Positions 1 to 6,983 of a DNA stretch of 29,540 bases are shown piece by piece. The translations under genes and the position numbers were made by a program. Position 1 is the first letter of the stretch. Every line of letters starts with the position of its first letter. Under the pieces are notes generated by a model that searched no databases, had not been told where the DNA came from, and worked only from the letters and a program-made list of their open reading frames with translations. This DNA is from an uncultured Eggerthellaceae bacterium (GTDB lineage: Bacteria; Actinomycetota; Coriobacteriia; Coriobacteriales; Eggerthellaceae), in NCBI GenBank assembly GCA_934645125.1, contig CAKUDT010000004.1:1-29540 (forward strand), given 5' to 3'.

Positions 1-58
1 GCGCATTGGGGCTCGATTTTCGACAAGATGGCCCCTAGTTTGGTTGTTCCCGAAAGAA

Positions 59-84
59 GCGTCGCGGTTCGGCTCAACCCTTGC
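59..84 (+). repeat. Dispersed intergenic repeat, copy 1
   Basis: These 26 bases match 24387-24412 at 24 of 26 positions. In both places the repeat lies in non-coding sequence near a TTGTTGACAAA palindrome element. The rest of 1-223 holds no gene I can support: a short open frame at 28-213 lacks a ribosome site and recognisable sequence. The stretch is probably decayed intergenic repeat material. Confidence 0.6.
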
Positions 85-97
85 CAGCAGGCGCCCC

Positions 98-120
98 TTG
101 TTGACAAAAGGTGGGGGCGG
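98..120 (+). repeat. Decayed copy of the TTGTTGACAAA palindrome element
   Basis: The arm TTGTTGACAAA (98-108) and the loop-like AGGTGGGG that follows match the intact elements at 24255-24287 and 27754-27784. The second arm has decayed: only CGTCAAG at 121-127 resembles it. It is the third member of an intergenic palindrome family in this window. Confidence 0.6.
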
Positions 121-223
121 CGTCAAGCGGTCATCGCAATGGCCTTCGTCAATTCCATGTTGAGCGCTTCGGCCGGCGTGTGCCAGCCCTGGATTGGCGG
201 GATTGCTTCTTAGAGATTGCTGC

Positions 224-252
224 TTGACGAATTGGTACGCGGGTCGTATTAT
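224..252 (+). promoter_or_regulatory. Promoter of the winged-helix/torD/napGH-like operon
   Basis: The -35 TTGACG (224-229) and -10 TATTAT (247-252) are each one base from consensus and are separated by exactly 17 bases. The -10 lies inside a small inverted repeat (GGTCG 242-246, CGACC 253-257) that could be an operator. The predicted transcript start is near 259, which gives an untranslated leader of about 90 bases. Confidence 0.65.
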
Positions 253-258
253 CGACCG

Positions 259-349
259 TGGAGAGATTCCTATCGGTTAGGCCCCGATGGACTGATTGTA
301 AGCCCCGATACGTTCGGGTGTTTTGTTGTGCAATCAGTTTGGGGGTACC
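259..349 (+). promoter_or_regulatory. Foldable 5' leader of the first operon
   Basis: Three nested or adjacent hairpins can be read here. ATCGG (272-276) pairs with CCGAT (284-288). ACTGATTG (291-298) pairs with CAATCAGT (331-338). Inside the second, CCCGA (304-308) pairs with TCGGG (314-318). The long stem ends three bases before the GGGGG ribosome site at 341-345, so it could affect translation. I do not recognise it as a known riboswitch class. Confidence 0.35.
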
Positions 350-1231
350 ATGGAAGACGAATCCATCAATCTAGGTGTCGAAGTCGATGCCGATTTCGAC
401 GATTTCTTTGATCCATTTGAAGACGACAACATCGAGTCCGATGACGATTTGACTTTGGATTTTTCCGGGCAGGTCAATCTTGACAGCACCGATTTTGGCT
501 CTGCTGAGCCTTTGGGCAGTGAGATGCCCGATTCTGCTTGCCACATTAAGGTGGACACCCGTACAACTGAAGAAAAACTAGCGGATCTGATGAAGGCCAT
601 GAAGCCGCAACGGCATACCGTGTTGGGCATTTTAAGCATGTGCGCAGAACCCAAATCCGTTGCCGAGGTTAATGCGTATGTTGCCGAGGTGCAAAAGTAT
701 AACGTTTCCGTTTTTGCTGGTGATAATACCTGTGCCATGCTGGAAAACGCAGGTGGCATTCAACGCGTCACTGAAGACGGCATTCCTTACGACAAGGTAG
801 AGATAGAACCTGTTGTTGTTTTGGATGAAGATGGCGTGGAATGTTTGCAGCCTGGAGAGTCTCCTGAAGTTTTTTGGCAGACCACGCCTGAAGGTCTAGC
901 GCTTATTGCCGCTGATGATGCGGGAGCGCGATTGCGCGAACGACTAACGCAAGATGAGCAGTTCTTACCCTGCTACAAGCTGGTGTTAAAAATGGCTTCA
1001 ACCCCTCAGGGCGCCACGCGTGATCCTATGTACGAGGCCCTTGAGCCCACACTTGAGAAGATGAAACCGCGTTATTATTCGCCTCTTTTTGCGGAGCGCC
1101 TGTACAAATGCGATGCCTTGGAATGGCGTGGGGCGTGGTACATCACCGAGTTGGGCCGCCAATGCCTTGAAAGCATGTCCGACGTACCCGATATTGAGTT
1201 TTTCGACCCCGAAGATCCCAAGGAGAAATAA
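350..1231 (+). CDS. Acidic protein with two winged-helix-like segments, function unknown
   Basis: This is the first gene of an operon with a TorD-type chaperone and NapG/NapH-like ferredoxins; its TAA shares one base with the next ATG. I chose the ATG at 350 because GGGGG lies four bases upstream; an in-frame TTG at 323 has no ribosome site. The 293-residue product has a very acidic N-terminus (residues 1-55, many Asp/Glu and Phe, probably disordered). Two later segments each read as helices followed by a wing ending in a T(P/E)-x-G-type turn: roughly residues 80-190, ending TTPEGLALI, and roughly 205-280, ending ITELGRQCLE. That resembles tandem winged helices, but I recognise no family. Inferred role: an accessory or regulatory factor for the molybdoenzyme system. 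No signal peptide or membrane span is seen. Confidence 0.8.
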   Translation: MEDESINLGVEVDADFDDFFDPFEDDNIESDDDLTLDFSGQVNLDSTDFGSAEPLGSEMPDSACHIKVDTRTTEEKLADLMKAMKPQRHTVLGILSMCAEPKSVAEVNAYVAEVQKYNVSVFAGDNTCAMLENAGGIQRVTEDGIPYDKVEIEPVVVLDEDGVECLQPGESPEVFWQTTPEGLALIAADDAGARLRERLTQDEQFLPCYKLVLKMASTPQGATRDPMYEALEPTLEKMKPRYYSPLFAERLYKCDALEWRGAWYITELGRQCLESMSDVPDIEFFDPEDPKEK

Positions 1232-1980
1232 TGGCTGATCAGATTAATACCGCCGTTGAAGAAGAGATGGAATACACCGACGAGGAACTGATTCAGCAGC
1301 TGATAAAGGTGATGCGTCGCCGTATGGGTACGTATTCGCTTATGGCTCGCATGTTTCGCGTTGAAGCCGATCAAGAACTGCTTGATCAGCTTAGGGATAT
1401 GCAATTTCCAGCTGCGGCGGAAAATGAACTTGTGTCTAAAGGCTATGAGTTGATAGTTGAGTACATGACCTCAATCTGGGAAAACACGTTAACCGAGCTA
1501 GCCGTGGATTACGTGCGTGTATTTATTGGCTACGGCATGAATAGCTCAAGTGCGGCGTTTCCGTACGAGTCGGTATATACCTCGGAGCATCACTTGCTTA
1601 TGCAGGATTCTCGCGATGAGGTGCTAGCCTTGTATCGAGCGGCCGGTTTGGAAAAGGATTCCAGCTGGCCCGAAAGCGAAGATCATATTGCTTTGGAATT
1701 GGAATATATTGCCATTCTTACACGACGTGCTATCGAGGCATTGGAAGTAGGAGACGAGGATGCGGCATACCAGCAGATGGTATGCCAGTGGAATTTCCTC
1801 CAAGATCATTTGACCAACTGGGCTCCTTCTATGGCGGTTGATATGCGCAAATTCGCACACACTGATTTTTACCGGGGTCTTTCGTATTTGACGGAAGGCT
1901 TCCTGACCGATGATCAGGAGTTTTTGGAAGGCCTTCTTGGGCTGGGTAACCAAGAAGGCCAAGATGAGGAAGATGCATAA
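1231..1980 (+). CDS. TorD/DmsD-family molybdoenzyme chaperone
   Basis: TorD-family proteins are cytoplasmic, all-helical chaperones that bind the twin-arginine leader and apo-enzyme of DMSO-reductase-family proteins and hold them for cofactor insertion before Tat export. The 249-residue product carries the family hallmarks: an aromatic/Pro-Tyr-Glu-Ser-Val-Tyr segment (residues 110-116) and the EDHIALELEYIAIL helix (150-163). The length is at the upper end for the family because of an acidic N-terminus (residues 1-20). It overlaps the previous gene by one base (TAATG), and that gene's AGGAG serves as its ribosome site. The likely client is the Tat-leader molybdoenzyme at 8805-11666, since no other such enzyme is visible here. 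Family assignment is strong; the client is inferred. Confidence 0.9.
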   Translation: MADQINTAVEEEMEYTDEELIQQLIKVMRRRMGTYSLMARMFRVEADQELLDQLRDMQFPAAAENELVSKGYELIVEYMTSIWENTLTELAVDYVRVFIGYGMNSSSAAFPYESVYTSEHHLLMQDSRDEVLALYRAAGLEKDSSWPESEDHIALELEYIAILTRRAIEALEVGDEDAAYQQMVCQWNFLQDHLTNWAPSMAVDMRKFAHTDFYRGLSYLTEGFLTDDQEFLEGLLGLGNQEGQDEEDA

Positions 1981-2003
1981 AGGAGAAAGAGGAGGATCGA
2001 CAG

Positions 2004-2669
2004 ATGTCCACAGAAGAAACTGTCGAAGCGAACGCTGCCGCTGAAGAGCGTTTATATGCGGGCATGACACGTAGAGATGTGTGCATCGGCGCGGGCGCGG
2101 CTATTGCTCTTTTGGCAATTGGTGGAGTGAAATATTTGGGCCAGCAACCGGGAGTGCGACCTCCTGGAGGTCAGGATGAGGACCGTCTGCTTGCTGCGTG
2201 TATCCGCTGCGGCAAGTGTATGGAAGTGTGTCCCCACAATATCATTAAGCCGCAACATATGGAGGACGGCGTTTTTGGCACCCGCACGCCGTATTTGTGC
2301 TTCGACGAGGGATGGTGCGATTGGTGTGCCGAAAAAAATAACGGTGTGCCCAAATGCGCAGAAGTGTGTCCGACTAATGCTTTGCTGCTTCCGGAAGACG
2401 CAAAGGTTAAGACTACTATTTTGGGAAAAGCAATATTAAAGACCGATTGGTGCTTAGCGTATAAAAGGCAGCTGGAGTGTCGTCGGTGCTACGGTGCATG
2501 CCCGTATGAGGCAATCATTCTGGATGCATACGATCGTCCGGTAGTGGATAGCGATCTGTGCAACGGGTGCGGTGCCTGCGAAGCGGCGTGCATCTCGCTG
2601 GAGAGCGGATCTATCTCTGCCAACATGGACACGCGGGCTATTGTGGTAGTGTCCGCTAAGGAGGCGTAG
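2004..2669 (+). CDS. NapG/MauM-like ferredoxin, four [4Fe-4S] clusters, Tat-type leader
   Basis: The product is 221 residues. An N-terminal TRRD (residues 22-25) followed by a hydrophobic stretch (26-46) looks like a Tat signal or signal anchor, so the protein probably acts outside the membrane. Sixteen cysteines form four cluster motifs: C66/69/72/76, C99/105/108/118 with C122, C150/159/162/166 and C186/189/192/196. This layout matches NapG/MauM-type proteins that relay electrons from a NapH-type membrane partner to a periplasmic reductase. The start at 2004 follows a double ribosome site (AAAGGAG and GAGGAGG). The NapH-like partner follows after 5 bases. No NapA-type catalytic gene adjoins the pair, so it may feed the DmsABC-like enzyme downstream; that link is inferred. 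Confidence 0.9.
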   Translation: MSTEETVEANAAAEERLYAGMTRRDVCIGAGAAIALLAIGGVKYLGQQPGVRPPGGQDEDRLLAACIRCGKCMEVCPHNIIKPQHMEDGVFGTRTPYLCFDEGWCDWCAEKNNGVPKCAEVCPTNALLLPEDAKVKTTILGKAILKTDWCLAYKRQLECRRCYGACPYEAIILDAYDRPVVDSDLCNGCGACEAACISLESGSISANMDTRAIVVVSAKEA

Positions 2670-2674
2670 AATCC

Positions 2675-3601
2675 ATGAAGAAACATGCTTTACGCACTAT
2701 TATTCCCCTAATCGTCCTGCTAATTATTGCATGCGGTTACGTGGCAAACCTTCCTATAGGTAACATTTCTGCCTTTGGCTGGGATACCGTATCTCTCTTG
2801 TGTCCGCTGGGTGCTTTGTCGTCTATGTTGGCAGCAAAGATGATTGCGCCCCGTGCATTGATATCACTTGCTATTGCTGTGATACTGGTTTTGATATTCG
2901 GGAAGGCCTTCTGCGCTTATATTTGCCCAACGCCTATCATCTCGAAATTACGCCAAGCGATTAGGAAAGAAAAGCCTGACGTCAAAACAGACCCCAAAAA
3001 TAACCCGTTGTCGGATTCCGAAAAAAAGTTGTTGGAAGGCTGCAAGGGCGGATGCTTATCGTGTGATTCCTATGCTGACGTGCGTAAAGGCGCTATCGAC
3101 TCGCGTCATTTCGTGTTAGGCGGCGCACTGTTGTCTGCATTGGTTTTCGGATTCCCGGTTTTTTGTCTTGTTTGCCCTATTGGCTTGACTTTCGCAACCA
3201 TTCTTTTGATGGTGCTGCTCTTTGGCGGCGGCGATGTAACTATAGCCGCGCTGGTGTGTCCCGTTATCCTGATTCTGGAAGTGGTAGTGTTTCGCAAATG
3301 GTGTCATAAGATTTGTCCGCTGGCTGCTCTTATGAGCCTGGTGGCGAAAGGCAATAAGACGTTCGTGCCTACGGTAGATACCGAAAAATGCATCGATTGT
3401 GGCAAGTGCGCTCAGGCATGTGCCCAAACGATTGACCCCCGCCATGCGGAGAAGGGCAACGTCATGAGCGAATGCACCAAATGCCGCGCCTGCGTTGAGG
3501 CATGTCCTACGGGTGCCATTACCATGCCGCTTTTATCGATGAAGAAAACGAAGGTTCTGGCTGAGGTTGAGTCCAAGACCGAAAAGCCAGCTGAAAAATA
3601 G
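2675..3601 (+). CDS. NapH-like membrane 4Fe-4S quinol-side protein
   Basis: The 308-residue product has about four to five membrane spans (near residues 8-25, 40-55, 60-78, 146-183, 188-206). Three cytoplasm-facing CxxxCP-type motifs typical of the NapH/NosR/RdxA group are present (C80/C84, C164/C167, C210/C214), followed by a soluble tail with two [4Fe-4S] motifs (C239/242/245/249 and C267/270/273/277). An additional CKGGCLSC at 123-130 lies in the loop. NapH-type proteins oxidise menaquinol and pass electrons to NapG. The gene starts five bases after the NapG-like gene, with AAGGAGG upstream. The C-terminal residues are Lys/Glu-rich. Family is secure; the final acceptor is inferred. Confidence 0.9.
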   Translation: MKKHALRTIIPLIVLLIIACGYVANLPIGNISAFGWDTVSLLCPLGALSSMLAAKMIAPRALISLAIAVILVLIFGKAFCAYICPTPIISKLRQAIRKEKPDVKTDPKNNPLSDSEKKLLEGCKGGCLSCDSYADVRKGAIDSRHFVLGGALLSALVFGFPVFCLVCPIGLTFATILLMVLLFGGGDVTIAALVCPVILILEVVVFRKWCHKICPLAALMSLVAKGNKTFVPTVDTEKCIDCGKCAQACAQTIDPRHAEKGNVMSECTKCRACVEACPTGAITMPLLSMKKTKVLAEVESKTEKPAEK

Positions 3602-3623
3602 TAAAAAAACGAGTAATCCTTAC

Positions 3624-3654
3624 GGCTCCTGCGACGCAGTTGCGACCAGGAGCC
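3624..3654 (+). promoter_or_regulatory. Hairpin after the NapH-like gene
   Basis: GGCTCCTG (3624-3631) is the perfect complement of CAGGAGCC (3647-3654), with a self-complementary CGCA/TGCG inside the loop. It lies 22 bases after the NapH-like stop. No T-run follows, so it is not a standard intrinsic terminator. Confidence 0.45.
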
Positions 3655-3657
3655 TAC

Positions 3658-3728
3658 GATGGACATTTCAGGCGAGGAACGGAATAAACCTGGCTGGAGA
3701 GAGCCGTTCCTTGTCTGAAATGTCCATC
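3658..3728 (+). repeat. Long inverted repeat between NapH-like gene and helicase
   Basis: Two 25-base arms (3658-3682 and 3704-3728) are complementary at 23 positions, and both mismatches would be G-U pairs in one RNA strand. The spacer is 21 bases. The right arm ends 33 bases before the helicase ATG at 3762. It may be a transcript-stabilising or attenuating hairpin, or the remnant of a small inverted-repeat element. No flanking target duplication is evident. Confidence 0.6.
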
Positions 3729-3761
3729 ATCATGGCGTACTTAAAAAGAGAGGTATTCATT

Positions 3762-5687
3762 ATGCTTGCAGAATTGCCTTTTGATTGTTCGCAGAGCACC
3801 CGCATATTGGGCTCTAAAGGAGCGGGAAAGACCCGGCGCCTTATCAATTCGGTTGCAGAATACCTGGGTGAGGGTGGAGATCCTTGCCAAATCGTGGTGG
3901 TGTGCGCAACGCCAACGGCTGCAACACGATTTGCGGAATGCTTGCATGCGGCCTGCGGTAACATTGAACTTGTCGCTCGAGTGCGGGTTACTACCGCAAG
4001 ACAATGGGCGCTGGAAATTCTGGATTGCCCTGAAGCATATGCGGCTACGGGACGTCGTGCGCGCATGATAGCACCTTTTGAAAAGGCGTTCGTATTGGAG
4101 GATGTAAAAACGTGCGGGATGCGCCCAAAGCGTCTTAAAGAGATGTTGAAATTCTTGGAGCGCGGTTGGACGGAGTTCTCGGACGAGGACCCCGACTGGC
4201 TGATAGGCGATGAAGAGAAGAGTCTGCAGGATTTTTATCGAGGCAATCTTGCCTTTTATGAGGCTATGATCGAGCCTGAAATTTGCAATATGGCGTTGAA
4301 ATATCTGAAGCACGACTCAGATGCTTTAAGAACCACGCGCGTCAATGTGGTGCTGGTTGATGACTTTCAATTGATGAATCGAACTTCGCAATTACTGACT
4401 TGCTTGCTGGCGCAAAAACACCTGGTTGTTACCGTTGATTCTTTAAATACGGCTCCCGTATTCGATTCGTATCCCTATGCGGCAGGCATCAAAGAGCTTG
4501 AGCAATGGGTACCCAAAACGGAAATCCAGCAGCTTGGCGACTGTAAACGTGGGGAAGCTATAGCCCGGATTACGCAATCGGTTATCGCAAACGGAACTAT
4601 GCAGGAAAGCCTCTGCGGCAAATCGACGGAAATCAAGGTAAAGCCTGGGGACTTCCAACTTCTAACGGCCTCTACGCCTAAGCGTGAATTTCAAAAGGTC
4701 AGCGCATGGGTCGCCGATCTAATATCGCAGGGAATTGATCCGCAAGATATTGCAGTGGTCCATCCGGACGTACCTTCCTGGGGCAATTACGCCATTGAAG
4801 CTTTGCGTGCAGCGGGGTTCAAGGTGCAAACCTATCAAGACGTTAGAACGTTGGGCGGCGATGTTCGGAATCTTGCGTCTTGCGAAGCAATGCAACTGGC
4901 AAGTTTGGTACTGCTTGCGGGGCAACGCGATGACAGTATGGCGTGGAGGTGCTGGTGCGGCTACGGCGACTGGCTGACCTCAAGTGCGGTGTTTGATAAG
5001 CTGAGGCGCTATGCATCTTATAAGAACCTGAACCTCTACCAAACACTGGATTTAGCATCGAAACACCAATTGACCTTGGATTGCTCGAACGACGTTGAAG
5101 TGGTGGCTGAAGGTCTTGAAACAGTCCTTTCGCGATACGAAAGCGCGATACGTATGCTGGAGCGGGTACAGGGGATGAAGGGCTTTGATCTGATACGCTC
5201 GTTGGCGGAGCAAAGCGCACTAGGGGACAAGGCTTGCTCCAGGGTGGAGCAATTCTGTGGTGGCTTTACTCAATCGATGGACGTTTCTGCCATATGCAAT
5301 GCGTTGCGAAACGCTTTGACGGCACCAGCCCTTTCGCGATGCCTTGATGCCGTTTGCGTGGGGCCTTTTGGCGTTTTGTGCGGCTTGAATCCCCAGGCGG
5401 TGCTCGTTGTGGGCATGGTTAACGGCTTCTTTCCTGATGGTGATTATTTCAACCAAGGAGTTACCACTATCGATAAACAAACACGGATACTCCAACAAGA
5501 TACGGCGCGTTTCTACGTAATGGCATGTTCCGCTGAGCGTATCCAGGCGTTTAGTTGGTTCAAGCAAATTGAGATGAATTTAGCTTACAAGATGAAATTG
5601 AAAATAGAGCGCATTGGTTTGAAGTCGGGTCAAAAAGTTGCCTCGCTGAGTCCAAGCAAGTTTTTGGATTTAGTGCCAACTGAATAG
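3762..5687 (+). CDS. Divergent UvrD/Rep-like (SF1) helicase
   Basis: The frame stays open upstream to 3567, but that part crosses the intergenic hairpins. The ATG at 3762 follows AGAGAGG by eight bases, giving 641 residues. A Walker A motif GSKGAGKT lies at residues 17-24 and a Walker B-like LVDDFQ at 198-203, matching SF1 motifs I and II (DDFQ in place of DExQ). The motif III region reads VTVDSLNTA instead of the usual GDxxQ. The C-terminus keeps a NGFFPDG segment and an RFYVMACSAER segment that resemble UvrD motifs V/VI, but without the usual arginine-rich YVALTRA form. It is full length yet diverged, so it may be an ATPase with altered DNA activity. Family is fairly sure; why it sits in a molybdoenzyme locus is unknown. 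Confidence 0.8.
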   Translation: MLAELPFDCSQSTRILGSKGAGKTRRLINSVAEYLGEGGDPCQIVVVCATPTAATRFAECLHAACGNIELVARVRVTTARQWALEILDCPEAYAATGRRARMIAPFEKAFVLEDVKTCGMRPKRLKEMLKFLERGWTEFSDEDPDWLIGDEEKSLQDFYRGNLAFYEAMIEPEICNMALKYLKHDSDALRTTRVNVVLVDDFQLMNRTSQLLTCLLAQKHLVVTVDSLNTAPVFDSYPYAAGIKELEQWVPKTEIQQLGDCKRGEAIARITQSVIANGTMQESLCGKSTEIKVKPGDFQLLTASTPKREFQKVSAWVADLISQGIDPQDIAVVHPDVPSWGNYAIEALRAAGFKVQTYQDVRTLGGDVRNLASCEAMQLASLVLLAGQRDDSMAWRCWCGYGDWLTSSAVFDKLRRYASYKNLNLYQTLDLASKHQLTLDCSNDVEVVAEGLETVLSRYESAIRMLERVQGMKGFDLIRSLAEQSALGDKACSRVEQFCGGFTQSMDVSAICNALRNALTAPALSRCLDAVCVGPFGVLCGLNPQAVLVVGMVNGFFPDGDYFNQGVTTIDKQTRILQQDTARFYVMACSAERIQAFSWFKQIEMNLAYKMKLKIERIGLKSGQKVASLSPSKFLDLVPTE

Positions 5688-5723
5688 AGGTTGCTCACCG
5701 TATAGAATGCTTTACGGATTCGA

Positions 5724-5760
5724 AGAGAAGACCCGCTGAGATTTTCGGCGGGTCTTCTCT
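5724..5760. terminator. Bidirectional hairpin between convergent genes
   Basis: AGAGAAGACCCGC (5724-5736) and GCGGGTCTTCTCT (5748-5760) form a perfect 13-base stem with an 11-base loop. It lies between the helicase stop (5687) and the iron-sulfur gene stop (5775), which face each other, so one hairpin can serve both. T-runs are weak on both sides. Confidence 0.75.
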
Positions 5761-5774
5761 GTGGAAGCGGATAA

Positions 5775-6977
5775 TCATCGCTGCAGGTCGTAGAGTTGAT
5801 CGGAATTGATCAATCTGCTCACTTTACGAAACATGGTGTCGGGACGGTTGAATTCGACGAATGGCTTATTCATGTAGTAGGCGTAGGTTTTTCGCTCTGT
5901 TACATCCTGAACTTTCGCCAGGGGATAAAGTTTCAGTGCTTTAGCGGGACAGATATCCTGACAGCAGCCGCAGCCAACGCAGAGTGCAGGCATATGCGTT
6001 ACGCCAAGTTTTTCGCTGTCTATTTTGAATTTGCGCAAGGCTCCTACGGGGCAGAAATTTGCGCACATGCAGCAAGTACGGCAGGTTTCGCGGTCAATGG
6101 CTACGCGATTGAAAAGACGTAAGTGCAAGGTGGTCTCTGGTTCGGGATGGTATTTTTGTGCCAGAGCGTCCAATGTCAAGAGAAGCTGTGCGCGTCGTAC
6201 GGTATCGGCCTTCGGTAGCGTGCCATCGTCAAGCACGTGATAAGACTCTTTTTCATCCGTGGCGTTATCTGGCAGGATGTCAGATAACGTTGCATTGGCA
6301 ATGATGGCTGCTACTTGTTTTGATTCATTGCTCATGTTCTTAAAAAACGCGCGTTTGCTTTCGTCGAATTCGCTTTGCTGCTGACGTCTTACGACCGAGG
6401 GAAGTTTACCACGAAGCTGTGTTTTGCAAGGGCTGCCCCAGGCACTCAGAAGCTCTTTCGTGTTATGCACGACAGTTTGCGCTTGCGCGCCCGAGGTGTT
6501 GCTGTCGCATGATGAGCATTCCCCATGGGCCAAGACAATGGAGCTTGCGCCGCCTTGAGCAATGCGCACAAGGATAGATTCATCTATGCGTCCCAAACAC
6601 GGGACAACCAGTATTTTGTCGGGATCGACCAGTTCTTGTGCGCGGGCGTAAAGAACTTGGCACATTATGGTTACGACCCCTTCGGAAGCTTCGGATACGT
6701 TGAGCGCCGCTTCGACTAATTGCGAGCTGTTTTGCTGCGTTGATCTGAACACTTCTACGGGACAAGCGGCTATGCAAGCACCGCATCCCGTGCATCTGCT
6801 CCAGTCTATATCTAGAATGTTGTCGTTGCACTTGATAGCATGCGTGGGACATGCGTCTATGCAGGCGTTGCAAGTGGCGTTACGGTTTCGAATCTTGACG
6901 CATTGTTGAGCACGAACGTCAAAGTCCTTGCTGCTAATGGCAAGAACAATGTTTGCAGCTGATTCCAATTGAGTCAT
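5775..6977 (-). CDS. Multi-cluster 4Fe-4S protein with MvhD-like middle domain
   Basis: The 400-residue product has two cluster motifs near each end: C26/36/39/43 with C62/65/68/72, and C299/302/305/309 with C333/336/339/343. The middle (about residues 95-180) contains VPCLGRIDE, GGASSIVLAHGECSSC and an alternating beta/alpha pattern resembling the MvhD/FlpD-type iron-sulfur domain of hydrogenase and heterodisulfide reductase partners. There is no signal peptide or membrane span, so it is probably a cytoplasmic electron carrier. It begins six bases after the luxR stop and is probably co-transcribed with it. Its partner is not visible; a role linking cytoplasmic reductant to the molybdoenzyme system is a guess from position. 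The MvhD similarity is by pattern only. Confidence 0.85.
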   Translation of the reverse strand: MTQLESAANIVLAISSKDFDVRAQQCVKIRNRNATCNACIDACPTHAIKCNDNILDIDWSRCTGCGACIAACPVEVFRSTQQNSSQLVEAALNVSEASEGVVTIMCQVLYARAQELVDPDKILVVPCLGRIDESILVRIAQGGASSIVLAHGECSSCDSNTSGAQAQTVVHNTKELLSAWGSPCKTQLRGKLPSVVRRQQQSEFDESKRAFFKNMSNESKQVAAIIANATLSDILPDNATDEKESYHVLDDGTLPKADTVRRAQLLLTLDALAQKYHPEPETTLHLRLFNRVAIDRETCRTCCMCANFCPVGALRKFKIDSEKLGVTHMPALCVGCGCCQDICPAKALKLYPLAKVQDVTERKTYAYYMNKPFVEFNRPDTMFRKVSRLINSDQLYDLQR

Positions 6978-6983
6978 GATTGC

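Noticed and set aside
28..213. Short open frame near the window start
   Set aside because: No ribosome site, no recognisable sequence, and it runs through the decayed palindrome and dispersed repeat.
3567..3761. Longer N-terminus for the helicase
   Set aside because: It would overlap the end of the NapH-like gene and span both hairpins, while ATG 3762 has a good ribosome site and begins just before the Walker A motif.
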